Shown in pieces: positions 37,343 through 45,990 of a stretch of DNA of 64,000 nt. The notes beneath the pieces are model-generated. The model made no database searches. It was not told the origin of the DNA and saw only the letters and a program-made list of their open reading frames with translations. Source of the DNA: Catellatospora methionotrophica (GTDB lineage: Bacteria; Actinomycetota; Actinomycetes; Mycobacteriales; Micromonosporaceae). A program made the position numbers and the translations under genes. The stretch's first letter is position 1; each line of letters begins with the position of its first letter. Location of the stretch: contig NZ_JAAOTJ010000004.1 of assembly GCF_011297335.1 (NCBI RefSeq), positions 186,001 to 250,000 of the forward strand, in the 5' to 3' direction.

Positions 37343-37945
37343 TCACCCCGGTGGGCGAATACCCACAGTGAGCTGCGCGAATGCCGAGCGGCGTACGCCG
37401 GCCAGATCGGGGCTGTGTCCGCCCGCCCACGACCAGAGCGCGCTGTCCCAGGCCGCGCGGGCCGCCCCGGCCACCAGCAGCGGGTAGGGGTGCGCCGCGG
37501 GCAGCCCGCAACGCGCCGCGACGAACCCGCTCACCAGCGCGTGCAGTTCCTCACTGATCACGAGATAGGTGCTGAGCAGCGACGGCTGCGCGCTGAGCAG
37601 GCTCAGCCGGGAGCGGATCTGCGCGAGTTCGCCCTCGTCGGTGACGTCGGTCTCGTCCAGCACGACGCGGACGGACTCCAGCGGCGGCTCCTCGGCCGGG
37701 CGGGCGGCCAGCGCGCTGCGCAGCCGGTCGACCCGCTCGTGGGCGACGTCGCCGAACAGCACGTGCTGCTTGGACGAGTAGTACCGGAAGAAGGTGCGCA
37801 CCGAGACCCCGGCCTCGGCGGCGATGTCCTCAGCGGTCGTCTGCTCGTAGCCCTGCCGTACGAAGAGTGCCAGCGCCGCGTCCTCCAGGGCCACCCGCGT
37901 ATGCCGTTTGTGCTGTTCCCGCCGGTTGATCACTCGTCCGGTCAT
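37343..37945 (-). CDS. TetR-family transcriptional regulator
   Basis: A 200-residue regulator from ATG 37945. The DNA-binding domain is RVALEDAALALFVRQGYEQTTAEDIAAEAGVSVRTFFRYYSSKQHVLFG (about 16-65), of the AcrR-like type. The ligand domain is divergent. It lies directly upstream of, and in the same direction as, the FtsX-type ABC operon, so it is the probable regulator of that exporter. Confidence 0.88.
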   Translation of the reverse strand: MTGRVINRREQHKRHTRVALEDAALALFVRQGYEQTTAEDIAAEAGVSVRTFFRYYSSKQHVLFGDVAHERVDRLRSALAARPAEEPPLESVRVVLDETDVTDEGELAQIRSRLSLLSAQPSLLSTYLVISEELHALVSGFVAARCGLPAAHPYPLLVAGAARAAWDSALWSWAGGHSPDLAGVRRSAFAQLTVGIRPPG

Positions 37946-38053
37946 CCACCCATCCTGAGGGCGTCGCCGCGCACCGTCAAAGCGCCCCAGCCGCCATCGC
38001 GGGGTTGGTCGATATAGCAGCATTCAAGTTCTATGCCCGGCTACGGTCGGACC

Positions 38054-38608
38054 ATGGTCGCCCATCGGCTGGTGCGGAACCTGCTGGGAGGGGCAGCGGT
38101 GCTCGCTGCCCTGCTGCTCGTCGTGTTCGGGCTGCCTGCCGTCAACCGGGCCGTGCCGACCGACCGCTCCCTGGCCGGGCAGCACTACGACGTGGGCGCG
38201 GGGGTCAGCGTCCAGCCGCCGCCCGGAGCCCGGGTCGACGCCAGCAAGACCCGCCCGGGCCAGGATCGGGCCGCCGTGCTGTTCCTGGTCGGCGACGTGC
38301 GCTACGCGATCGTGGTGCAGCCGTTCGCCGGGCCGATCGCCGAGGCCGCCGACCGGCTCCGTACGAAGATCAAGGCGACCCAGGGCTACCAGGTCACCGG
38401 CGACGAGGGAGCCGTCGACACGGCCAGCGGGCTGGCCGGGCTGTCCGGCGGGTACACCGCGCCGGGGCGGTGCGGCCGCTACGCCGTGTTCCTGGCCGAC
38501 GGCCGGTCGATCGAGGTCACCGTCAGCGGCGCGCAGCTCGAACTGCAGCGCGAACTCGCCGGCATCGACGACTCGATCAGCTCCATCCGGTACGGCGGTG
38601 TGCGATGA
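38054..38608 (+). CDS. Membrane-anchored or secreted hypothetical protein
   Basis: A 184-residue protein from ATG 38054 (MVAHRLVRNLLGGAAVLAALLLVVFGLPAVN, one signal-anchor helix). An extracytoplasmic alpha/beta domain follows with no recognised motif (GVSVQPPPGARVDASKT, AVLFLVGDVRYAIVVQPF, DDSISSIRYG). Its stop overlaps the start of the PrsW-like protease gene, suggesting joint function, perhaps as a partner or substrate; this is inference. Confidence 0.65.
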   Translation: MVAHRLVRNLLGGAAVLAALLLVVFGLPAVNRAVPTDRSLAGQHYDVGAGVSVQPPPGARVDASKTRPGQDRAAVLFLVGDVRYAIVVQPFAGPIAEAADRLRTKIKATQGYQVTGDEGAVDTASGLAGLSGGYTAPGRCGRYAVFLADGRSIEVTVSGAQLELQRELAGIDDSISSIRYGGVR

Positions 38609-39930
38609 CGGTCGCGGGCCGCTCCGGTGGGCGGCGCTGGCGGTTCTCCGTACGCCCGACGCCCCGCGCGGCGCGTGCGCTCAAGTCGCTGCAGCTGCCC
38701 GCGTTCTGGCTGCTCGGCCTGATCATGCTGGCCGGGATCGTGCGCCTGCTGGAGATCCTGCGCACCGACCTGGCCCGGTTCCCCGTCGCCACGACATCGG
38801 CAGTGCTCCTGTTCGCCCTGTACGCCGTGCCGTTCTGGCTGTTCATCGCCTCCATGGACTTCCTCGAACGCGAGCCGCCGCTGCTCATGGCGACCGCGTT
38901 CGCCTGGGGCGGCGCGGTGGCCACCACCGCCGCCATCCCCGGCACCCAGGCCGCGCACGACCTGATCGCCAAACTCATCTCCCCGGCCTTCGCCGCGACC
39001 TGGGGCTCGGCCATCGCCGGACCGACCATCGAGGAGCTGCTCAAGGCGCTCGGCGTCGTGATGATCGTGCTGGTCGCCCGCAAGCAGCTCAACAGCGTGC
39101 TCGACGGCATGGTCTACGGCGCGCTCATCGGGCTCGGCTACCAGGTGGTCGAGGACATCATCTTCGCCGTCAACGCGGTCGCGCTGCGCGGCCAGGGCGA
39201 CGGCATCGGCCCGGTCGTGGCCACGTTCTTCCTGCGCGGCTTCCTCGCCGGGCTGTGGAGCCACACCCTGTTCACCGCGCTCGCCGGGGCGGGCATCGCC
39301 TGGTTCGTGGTGCGCACCGACAAGCCGATGTGGTGGCGGCTCGGCGGTCTGGGCCTCGGGCTCGGGCTGGCCTGGCTCACCCACTTCGTGTGGAACTCGC
39401 CCCTGTTCGCCGACGGCCTCGGCTCCGGGGCGGCCGGGGTGCTGCTCGGCATGCTCGGCAAGGGCCTGCCCGCGCTGGCGATGGTGCTGGCCCTGCTGTG
39501 GGTGGCCCGGCACCGCGAGGCGCACTACTACGTCGCGCAACTGGCCCGGCTGCACGATCCGCAGATCGCCACCCCCGGCGAGCTGCAGATCATGGGCCAC
39601 GGCCACCTGCGGGCCGACGCCCGCCGCTACGGCAAAGCCCGCTGTGGCCGGGCCGGCGAGCGCGCGGTACGCGGACTGCAGACCGCCCAGGCCAGGTTCG
39701 CGGTGGAGCTGAGCCGGGTCGACCACATCACCCCCGGCGACATGCTCCTGGTGCACTGCCGCGACGAGGTGCTCGCCCAGCGCCAGCGCCTGGTCGCCCT
39801 CGGCCACCCCGAAGCACTCGTCTCCCCCATGCGCCCCGCCATCCCCCGCGTAGTGGTCCTCGGCGCCCTCTTCGCCGTAGCCCTCTTCCTCCTCATCTGG
39901 CAAGCCCTCCGCCACATGAACGCCGCCTGA
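38605..39930 (+). CDS. prsW: PrsW-family intramembrane metalloprotease
   Basis: A 441-residue M82-type membrane protein with about eight transmembrane helices. The EExxK motif lies in GPTIEELLKALGVVMIVLVAR. The second family block is VYGALIGLGYQVVEDIIFAVNAV, and the metal-ligand histidines are in LAGLWSHTLFTALAGAGIAWFV and LAWLTHFVWNSPL. PrsW proteases cleave membrane substrates such as anti-sigma factors. The C-terminal 130 residues are a cytoplasmic, Arg-rich helical region ending in another helix (PRVVVLGALFAVALFLLIWQAL). ATG 38605 overlaps the upstream gene by 4 bp. Confidence 0.9.
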   Translation: MTVAGRSGGRRWRFSVRPTPRAARALKSLQLPAFWLLGLIMLAGIVRLLEILRTDLARFPVATTSAVLLFALYAVPFWLFIASMDFLEREPPLLMATAFAWGGAVATTAAIPGTQAAHDLIAKLISPAFAATWGSAIAGPTIEELLKALGVVMIVLVARKQLNSVLDGMVYGALIGLGYQVVEDIIFAVNAVALRGQGDGIGPVVATFFLRGFLAGLWSHTLFTALAGAGIAWFVVRTDKPMWWRLGGLGLGLGLAWLTHFVWNSPLFADGLGSGAAGVLLGMLGKGLPALAMVLALLWVARHREAHYYVAQLARLHDPQIATPGELQIMGHGHLRADARRYGKARCGRAGERAVRGLQTAQARFAVELSRVDHITPGDMLLVHCRDEVLAQRQRLVALGHPEALVSPMRPAIPRVVVLGALFAVALFLLIWQALRHMNAA

Positions 39931-39951
39931 CCCACCCACCCCCCTTTCCCG

Positions 39952-40010
39952 CAACTCTTAAAAAGTCGCGCCCTCCGGGAGCTCCGGAGGGCGCGACTCT
40001 TCAAGAGTTG
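39952..40010. terminator. Large double-stem bidirectional terminator
   Basis: Inner perfect 15-bp stem AGTCGCGCCCTCCGG/CCGGAGGGCGCGACT (39964-39978/39984-39998) inside an outer CAACTCTT/AAGAGTTG pair (39952-39959/40003-40010). It lies between convergent genes. Confidence 0.85.
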
Positions 40011-40019
40011 TGCAGGGGG

Positions 40020-40256
40020 TCAGCTGGGGGCGTGGCCGCCGTCGCCGTCGACCGTGATCTCGGGGGTGCCGTCCTGGTCGAGGTCGACCAGGGTGATGTC
40101 GACCTTGCCGTCGTGGTCGGTGTCGAACTGGAACAGGTCGGCCTTGCCGTCACCGTCGGTGTCGGACACCCACACATCGGTACGGCCGTCGTTGTCGGTG
40201 TCGCCCTTGATCAGGTCGCGGCGGTCGTCGCCGCGGGTCTCCACGGTCTCGCTCAT
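40020..40256 (-). CDS. Calcium-binding D-x-D-x-D-G repeat mini-protein
   Basis: A 78-residue protein with strong AAGGAGAA ribosome-binding site. It is made almost wholly of calcium-loop repeats: DTDNDGRTDVWV, DTDGDGKADLFQF, DTDHDGKVDITLV, DLDQDGTPEITVD. Spacing is 12-13 residues, as in dockerin/thrombospondin-3-like or FG-GAP loops rather than paired EF hands. There is no signal peptide. A small cytoplasmic calcium buffer or sensor is possible; function is unknown. Confidence 0.75.
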   Translation of the reverse strand: MSETVETRGDDRRDLIKGDTDNDGRTDVWVSDTDGDGKADLFQFDTDHDGKVDITLVDLDQDGTPEITVDGDGGHAPS

Positions 40257-40290
40257 GACTTCTCCTTATCGGGGGTCGTACCGCAACACG

Positions 40291-41619
40291 TTAGTGCCGG
40301 ATGTTCGCGCCCGCCGCAGCGAGCGCCTTGATCGCCCCGGCGGACTCGGAGTAGCCGATGACCAGCACGCCGTCCGGCCGCGTCGGGACGACCTGACTCG
40401 CGATCCGGGTCAGCTCGGCCTCGTCCTTGACCTCGCCGCCGTCGGTGATCTGATAGACGTAGGTCTGCACGCTGACCTCGCTGATACCCGCCTTGACCAG
40501 CTCCTTGGTGACACCCTCGGCGAGTTTCTTGCCGTAGTTGTCACTGTGCGTGACGATTGCGATCTTCTGCAGGCCGTCGCGCAGCATCACGTCGGCCAGC
40601 GCCCGCGCCTGCAGCACGTCCGACGGGGCGGTGCGGAAGTACAGGCCCTTGTCCTCGAAGCCGGTCAGGTCGGGCGAGGTGTTGCAGGGCGAGAACATGA
40701 CCATGCCGTACCTGATCGAGTCAGGCAGCGAGGCCAGCGCGACACCGGACGCGCCCGGGCCGATCAGCACCTGGACCCCGGCCGCGTGGTGGCTCTCGAT
40801 GGTTGCCTTGGCCTTCACCGGCGAGGTGCCGTCGTCGCCGTCGATCCACTTCACCGGCTTGCCGAGGACGCCGCCCGCAGCGTTGACCTCCGCGACCGCG
40901 AGCAGGGCGCCCGCCTCCATCGGCGGCGTGGTGTACGCCAGCGCGCCGGTCTTGGGCAGCAGGCCGCCGAACGTCAGCGGCTTGGTGGTCGTGCCGCCCT
41001 TGACCGGGGTCGGCGGCTTCTGGCCGGTCACGTCGCGCTCGTTGCCGGTGCCCAGGTACTCCGTCTTGCCGCCGTCGAGCTGGTTGGCGGAGTCGAAGTG
41101 CACGGTGCCGTAGCTGGTGGTCGCGGGCTCGCCGGCCTCCGCGAAGCCGTACCGCACGGTGACGCCACGGTAGGAGATCGGCCTGCCGGCCTCGGCGAGG
41201 GTGAGGCACTGCTTGACGGTGCGGCAGATGGTGCCCCCCACGGTGACCGCGTTGATGTACTTGGCGATCTTGGCGGGCTCGGTGCTGCCGGCCTGCTGTG
41301 CGGCCAGCGCGCTGATCACGACCGCGTCGTACGCCTCACCGGCGAACAGCAGGTCCTTCAGGCCCGGCTTGACCGACCGCAGCCGCTGCAGGAACGACTC
41401 GTCGAGCTCGGTCAGCGGCATCGTGCCCTTCATGCCGCTGAGCAGGCCCGGCTGCTCCTTGAAGATCGCGCCGAACTCGTTCGCCATGTTGCCGTCGGTG
41501 CCGTAGAGGTAGGCCCCCTGATACGCGGAATTCTGGGAGTCGTCTGGCCCTGAGCTGCAGGCAGACAGGCTGAACAGCGATACGCAGGCAGCGGCGATGA
41601 CAGCTCGCGAGAAACGCAT
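40291..41619 (-). CDS. Substrate-binding lipoprotein with circularly permuted type 1 PBP fold
   Basis: A 442-residue lipoprotein with lipobox LSAC (Cys21) and GGAGG before the ATG. The family is that of Leu/Ile/Val-type periplasmic binding proteins, but the order of blocks is reversed. Residues about 33-200 match what is normally the C-terminal half (AYLYGTDGNMANEFGAIF, LFAGEAYDAVVISALAAQQAG, ISYRGVTVRYGFAEAGEP, GTVHFD). Residues about 210-442 match the normal N-terminal half (FGGLLPKTGALAYTTPPMEAGALLAVAEVNAAGGVLGKPV, VLIGPGASGVALA, MVMFSPCNTSPDL, IAIVTHSDNYGKKLAEG), and the protein ends at DGVLVIGYSESAGAIKALAAAGANIRH. No permease or ATPase gene is adjacent. Confidence 0.85.
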   Translation of the reverse strand: MRFSRAVIAAACVSLFSLSACSSGPDDSQNSAYQGAYLYGTDGNMANEFGAIFKEQPGLLSGMKGTMPLTELDESFLQRLRSVKPGLKDLLFAGEAYDAVVISALAAQQAGSTEPAKIAKYINAVTVGGTICRTVKQCLTLAEAGRPISYRGVTVRYGFAEAGEPATTSYGTVHFDSANQLDGGKTEYLGTGNERDVTGQKPPTPVKGGTTTKPLTFGGLLPKTGALAYTTPPMEAGALLAVAEVNAAGGVLGKPVKWIDGDDGTSPVKAKATIESHHAAGVQVLIGPGASGVALASLPDSIRYGMVMFSPCNTSPDLTGFEDKGLYFRTAPSDVLQARALADVMLRDGLQKIAIVTHSDNYGKKLAEGVTKELVKAGISEVSVQTYVYQITDGGEVKDEAELTRIASQVVPTRPDGVLVIGYSESAGAIKALAAAGANIRH

Positions 41620-41747
41620 GAGGGTGCCTCCATGGCGATGGTCCAACGGGCACCTTAGCGTTGTTCACTCGATTGGGGGAGGGGCCAATACGCCCGATGG
41701 GCGGCGAACGCTCCGGTACGGTTGCCGCCGCCCGTTAGGCTCCCACC

Positions 41748-42137
41748 GTGACCGTCGATCCAGACCATTCCTTCGAGGACGCCGCACTCGTGCTTGACCA
41801 GGCACTCGCCGGTGACGGCAGAGCGGTGGCAGGCACCCTCGACAAGGTGGTGAGCCGCGACGGCAGCTCGGGCGCCTACAACGTCGCCTGGTGCCTGGCC
41901 GGTGAGCTGGCCGGGGACGGTGTCCGGGCGGGCGCCTGGGCGCTGGAGTACCCAGGCATAGACGAAGCTCCCTACGACACCCGCTGGGTGGCCCGCTTCG
42001 TCAGCGCGTACGTCAACCGCGACGAGCCCACCGGCGAGGCCCTGATCGGGGCTGCGCTCGCCGACGGACTGCTCCCCCAGTGCCTGCTGACCCTGGCCGG
42101 CTCCACCGTCGCCACCAAACGCCGTCGCGAGTCCTGA
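41748..42137 (+). CDS. Hypothetical protein
   Basis: Unrecognised 129-residue soluble protein from GTG 41748, mostly helical (DAALVLDQALAGDGRAVAGTLDKVV, GAYNVAWCLAGELAGDGV, TRWVARFVSAYVNRD). It ends 4 bp before the convergent acetyltransferase stop. No motif suggests a role. Confidence 0.6.
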   Translation: MTVDPDHSFEDAALVLDQALAGDGRAVAGTLDKVVSRDGSSGAYNVAWCLAGELAGDGVRAGAWALEYPGIDEAPYDTRWVARFVSAYVNRDEPTGEALIGAALADGLLPQCLLTLAGSTVATKRRRES

Positions 42138-42141
42138 CCCG

Positions 42142-42669
42142 TCAGTCCAGGGTGATCCAGTAGCGCCTGGTCGGGCCGAGCGTCGTTTCGCGCACGTCCT
42201 CCAGCACGCCACCGTTGCCCTCGATGACCCGGGCCGAGGCGGTGTTGGCGTCGTCGCAGGTGATGAGGACCCGGTCCAGGCCCATCCGCCGGGCGTACGC
42301 CAGCACCAGCCCCACGGCCCAGGTGGCCAGACCGCGTTTCCGGGCCGAGGGGCGCACCGAGTATCCGATGTGACCGCCCGCGGCGAGCAGGAAGTCGTTC
42401 AGCCGGTGCCGGAGCGAGATCGAGCCCAGCACCGCGCCGTCCTCCACGATCCACCAGTACGTGGCGTGCACCCTGTCGTCCGCCACGGGCACCGACTCGT
42501 CCGCGCTGACCTCCAGCCGCTTCACCCAGGCGGCGAACGACTCGGCGCTGTCCACGCCCGCCGCCTCGTGCAGCCCGCTGCCCGGCTGCACAACGTCGCG
42601 TCCCCACTCGTCACGCGCGTCCAGCCAGGCACGGTGCAACGAAACGGCGGGTGCGACCAGCTCAGCCAT
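42142..42669 (-). CDS. GNAT-family N-acetyltransferase
   Basis: A 175-residue GNAT protein. The acetyl-CoA loop region is IGYSVRPSARKRGLATWAVGLVLAYARRMGL, followed by DRVLITCDDANTASARVIEGNGGVLED (motif B). The TYWWIVEDGAVLGSISLRHRLND strand precedes it. The substrate is unknown. It is the last chromosomal gene before the integrated element. Confidence 0.85.
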   Translation of the reverse strand: MAELVAPAVSLHRAWLDARDEWGRDVVQPGSGLHEAAGVDSAESFAAWVKRLEVSADESVPVADDRVHATYWWIVEDGAVLGSISLRHRLNDFLLAAGGHIGYSVRPSARKRGLATWAVGLVLAYARRMGLDRVLITCDDANTASARVIEGNGGVLEDVRETTLGPTRRYWITLD

Positions 42670-42777
42670 GCGCCGAACCTAGTACCGCCCACTCCCGCCC
42701 GCCACGGATTTCCGGCACCGCCCGCCGATCCGGCGGCCGACCGCACCTCGCGCCGCCCGCGCCGTGCGGCCGCTGAT

Positions 42778-42838
42778 GATCGCCGTTTGCGGTCAAGATC
42801 TGCGGTCCGGCCACATGTTTTGCCCGCAAACAGCGATC
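42778..42838. repeat. Palindromic interspersed repeat, copy C (inverted)
   Basis: Arms GATCGCCGTTTGCGG (42778-42792) and CCGCAAACAGCGATC (42824-42838). Its reverse complement aligns with copies A and B, including the GCAGATCTTGACCGC end. The rest of the 42670-42880 gap holds nothing recognisable. Confidence 0.75.
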
Positions 42839-42880
42839 ATGCCGCCACCGGGTCGCGCAGCCCCGCCGGAGCGCGAAAAA

Positions 42881-42921
42881 GCCCCGAGCCGCGGCCAGAT
42901 TTCTCCGGCGCAGTTCGGGGC
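42881..42921 (-). terminator. Residual tRNA-Phe terminator at attL
   Basis: GCCCCGA (42881-42887) pairs with TCGGGGC (42915-42921); AAAAA at 42876-42880 is the U-tract on the minus strand. It is the original chromosomal terminator, now cut off from the tRNA by the element. Confidence 0.6.
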
Positions 42922-42991
42922 GACAAAGCCCGGCGAAGAGCTTTGGTGGCCAGGGGCGGGGTCGAACCGCCGACCTTCCGATTTTCAGTCG
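42909..42991 (-). repeat. attL: 83-bp direct repeat (3' half of tRNA-Phe)
   Basis: Identical over 83 bp to 58607-58689. It contains the 3' part of tRNA-Phe from the anticodon stem to the encoded CCA, plus the distal arm of the tRNA terminator. Homology stops inside the anticodon stem, the usual crossover zone for tRNA-targeting tyrosine integrases. Confidence 0.95.
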
Positions 42992-43048
42992 CGAGCATTT
43001 CAGCAGCTCGGAAACATGATCATCGGACGCGTGCGATGGTGCGTGCGA

Positions 43049-44182
43049 TTACGGGCTCATGGTGACCCGCTTCGGCAGCCGTGCGATATCCCCATGTGCA
43101 GCGAGGTCTGACAGCGCCTTGGCGATCTCCGCGTCGCGGCCCTCGACGGCGTGTAGGTACCGCTTCGCCGCGACCATGGTCGAGTGGCCGAGCCGTCGCA
43201 TGAGGTCAGCCATAGTCGCGCCGGCCTGGGCCGCGAGCGTCTGTCCCGTGTGACGCATGTCGTGGACCGTGAACTCTTCCAGCCCGGCTATCTTCCGGGC
43301 GCGGACAAATGCCTGGTAGAGCGTGTTGCCGCGCAGCGGTGAACCGTCACGGCTGATGAAGAGACGATCCTTGCCCGCGAACTGGTCCAGATGCAGCACG
43401 ACGATCGGCATCACGTGGGGCGGAATGGTGACGGTCCGCTTTCCTGCCTCGGACTTCGGGTCCCCATCGAACGCCTGCCCAGGAGCGGCAAGCGGCTCGA
43501 TCCGGTTCTTCCGCACGGTGATCGTGTGGGCGGTCAGGTCGACATCTGCTGTCCGAAGACCGGCGATCTCGCCACGGCGCAGGCCGCACCACGCGGCGAT
43601 CAGTACGGCTGTGCGGTAGCGCGGGTTTATGGCCTCGACAAGAGCGGTCACCTGGGCGGGAGTGGCGACCGGGCGCTCAGCCGACTTGGTGACACCGGCC
43701 CCTTTCACCTGGCACGGGTTGCGAGCGATCAGCCCTTCACGGACGGCCACGTTCATCACCATCCGCAGGAAGCGGTAGGTCTGCGAGATCGATGTCCGGC
43801 CACCGTCGCCACGGAGAGCCGCCGCGTACCACTCGCGTACTCGCAGAGGCGTGACCGTGCGGAGCGGGAGTTCCAGCAGCGGAGCCAGGTGTAGCCGCAT
43901 GTTTCGCTCGCAGGTCTCCCGCCAACGCACGCCGACAGTCTCGCTGTCGCGCAGCACGGCCCGTGCGTAGTCGCCCAACTTGACCGCGCCCCCCTTCCCG
44001 TCCAGCCATGTTCCGCGCGACAGGTCGGCTTCGACGATGGAGAGCCAGCGGCTCGCATCGGGCTTCGTCCGAAACGTCTCTGGAGCTGTCTGCCGTTGGC
44101 CGGAAGGGTCGATGAAGGACGCCTGAAAGCGGCCCGAGGGCAGCTTTCGGATGTAGCCGAACTGCCGACGTTTCGCAGCCAT
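43049..44182 (-). CDS. int: Tyrosine site-specific integrase
   Basis: A 377-residue phage-type integrase. It has an N-terminal AP2-like arm-binding domain (YIRKLPSGRFQASFIDPSGQRQTAPETFRTKPDASRWL), a core-binding SAM-like domain (about 70-170), and a catalytic domain with Arg in WCGLRRGEIAGL, His-x-x-Arg in FTVHDMRHTGQ, His in RLGHSTM and nucleophile Tyr in AKRYLHAVEG. It lies 57 bp from attL; its start overlaps the end of xis. It catalyses integration at, and with Xis excision from, tRNA-Phe. Confidence 0.95.
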   Translation of the reverse strand: MAAKRRQFGYIRKLPSGRFQASFIDPSGQRQTAPETFRTKPDASRWLSIVEADLSRGTWLDGKGGAVKLGDYARAVLRDSETVGVRWRETCERNMRLHLAPLLELPLRTVTPLRVREWYAAALRGDGGRTSISQTYRFLRMVMNVAVREGLIARNPCQVKGAGVTKSAERPVATPAQVTALVEAINPRYRTAVLIAAWCGLRRGEIAGLRTADVDLTAHTITVRKNRIEPLAAPGQAFDGDPKSEAGKRTVTIPPHVMPIVVLHLDQFAGKDRLFISRDGSPLRGNTLYQAFVRARKIAGLEEFTVHDMRHTGQTLAAQAGATMADLMRRLGHSTMVAAKRYLHAVEGRDAEIAKALSDLAAHGDIARLPKRVTMSP

Positions 44183-44403
44183 CAGGCCACCACCCGTCCG
44201 CCAGCCCAGTTGACCCGGATGGGGTCGACGGTGCCGCTCGCGATGAACTCCCGAAGCGCACTCTCGGGGATGCGGACGTGCCGGCCACCGAGCTTCACGA
44301 AGCGGATACGTCGCTCAGCGATGAGTCGTCGCGGGAACCTGGGTTTGGTGCCGAGGACTGCCGCAGCCTCATCGACGGTCAGCAGGCGATCGATTGTGCT
44401 CAT
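44182..44403 (-). CDS. xis: Excisionase (MerR-like HTH)
   Basis: A 73-residue protein with a winged helix-turn-helix: LLTVDEAAAVLGTKPRFPRRLIAERRIRFVKLGGRHVRIPESALREFIASG. It overlaps the integrase start, the standard AICE arrangement. It would bend att DNA to direct excision. Confidence 0.88.
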   Translation of the reverse strand: MSTIDRLLTVDEAAAVLGTKPRFPRRLIAERRIRFVKLGGRHVRIPESALREFIASGTVDPIRVNWAGGRVVA

Positions 44404-44423
44404 GTTCTCCTCATCTCCCCTGG

Positions 44424-45932
44424 TCAGTCGGCTGATGGTTGGGTGCTTAGCGGTCGGCGCTGCCGTGCCGCGTCTGCGGCCATGGCGGCGAGGGCAGCGT
44501 CACCGGAGGTGCGCCAGCCGTTGCCGACGTGCTGCCAGTGGTTGATCACGAGGACCGTGTAGTCGTCGGCGGTGTCGGCGACGTCGACCGGGTCCCCAGG
44601 GCCGATGGCGTGGACGGTCGCGCCGTCTCGGTGCTGCGGTCGGCGTGCTAGACGGAGTGCGCCCATGGTGGTGGAGTAGCGGCGGCTCTTGGTGGCGAAG
44701 TGGCCGCCGAAGCCGAGCATGTGTGCCCAGCGGCGCAGCCCGATCCAGCCGTCTGCCGCGCCGAGGTTCCAGCAGGCTGTGATCAGTCGGTTGGTGTGCC
44801 GGGCCGGGTCGGCGTAGGCGTCCATGGAGTCCGCGGTGACCCGTCCGGCGTTGACGCCGGTGATCTCGGTGGCCTTGGTGGCGTACTTGGCGAGGTAGCC
44901 GGCGACGTGTTGCTCGGTCATGACTTCACCGGGCAGGCCCGAGCGCACGACCTTGACGTCGACCTGCTTGCCCCAGCGCAGCACCCATCCGGCGGGTTGG
45001 TCGGGGTGCGGGGCGGTGTTGAGCGCGGTGGACGCGGCGGCGACCTCGACAGCGGTCTTGAGCATTGTGGCGGTGTAGAGCGCGACCTGGTTGCCCTGCG
45101 GGTCGATGCCGAACGGCGGTGGGGCGATGGTGTGCGGGTCGCCGGGCAGGTTCGCGTCGAGGCGGAGCAGGGCGTGGAGGTGGACGACGCCGCGCCGCTG
45201 GTATTCGGCGACCTTCGCGTACCGGAGCTTGACCCAGCCTTTGGGGGTCGCGCCGATGTTCCGGCGGACAGCGAGCATGGTCCGGTCCCACAGTTTCGCA
45301 ACCAGGTGGTTCCAAACGACCTGGTGGTCGTGGTCGTAGCAGTCCAGGCAGAGCGGTTGCCCGAGCCGGGCGTCACCCTCGCCGTGTACGGCGTTGCAGG
45401 ACATCGGCTTGCCGTGGGCGCAGGCGGGGCGTTCACGGCGGACGCGGCAGGGCTGGGGCTTGTCGTTGCGCACCACGCGGGTGTGCACGACCCCGAACGA
45501 CGGCGCGGTGAGAGTGACGAACACAGCCGGGTGCAAGGCGACCGTCTCGGGCACGCCTTTGCCGCCGGCCAGACCTGCCTTGATGAGCTGATAGGTGTCG
45601 TAGCGGTAGGTGGTGGCGCAGGCCGGGCACAGCGAGGCGATGCGCGTGCCGCACGGCTTGTAGAGCACGTTGTCGGGGAGCGTGTCGGTGGAGAACCGTT
45701 CGAGTACGGCGCCAGTGGCCGCGGACACGGTGAGGACTTCACCGCGTAGGCGGACGGGGCGGGTGCAGCCGCGGGCGCGGGCGGCGGCGTCGAGCCAGCG
45801 GCCGAAGCCGGGCTTGGCGGCGCGGTCGAGGAGCCCGAAGCGGTCGTCGGCGGGGAGTTCGTCCAGGCCGACGAGGTCGGCCAGGAGGTGCCCGGTGATG
45901 GTCTGCGGGCTGTTTTCGGGTGCAGTGATCAC
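44424..45932 (-). CDS. RepSA-type rolling-circle replication initiator
   Basis: A 502-residue protein of the actinomycete RepSA family. It has a zinc-ribbon-like cysteine set (SLCPACATTYRYD, PACAHGKPMSCNAV, LCLDCYDHDHQ), the first motif FVTLTAPSFGVVHT, the HUH motif GVVHLHALLRLD and the catalytic tyrosine block VAGYLAKYATKATE. It would nick the element's double-strand origin to start rolling-circle replication after excision. It is followed by xis-int and preceded by the methyltransferase gene 58 bp away. Confidence 0.88.
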   Translation of the reverse strand: MITAPENSPQTITGHLLADLVGLDELPADDRFGLLDRAAKPGFGRWLDAAARARGCTRPVRLRGEVLTVSAATGAVLERFSTDTLPDNVLYKPCGTRIASLCPACATTYRYDTYQLIKAGLAGGKGVPETVALHPAVFVTLTAPSFGVVHTRVVRNDKPQPCRVRRERPACAHGKPMSCNAVHGEGDARLGQPLCLDCYDHDHQVVWNHLVAKLWDRTMLAVRRNIGATPKGWVKLRYAKVAEYQRRGVVHLHALLRLDANLPGDPHTIAPPPFGIDPQGNQVALYTATMLKTAVEVAAASTALNTAPHPDQPAGWVLRWGKQVDVKVVRSGLPGEVMTEQHVAGYLAKYATKATEITGVNAGRVTADSMDAYADPARHTNRLITACWNLGAADGWIGLRRWAHMLGFGGHFATKSRRYSTTMGALRLARRPQHRDGATVHAIGPGDPVDVADTADDYTVLVINHWQHVGNGWRTSGDAALAAMAADAARQRRPLSTQPSAD

Positions 45933-45990
45933 AGGGCACCTCCTTCCGAGGTGTCGCAGCAGGTGAAGCGGAGGTTGGGGTGAAGCGCCG

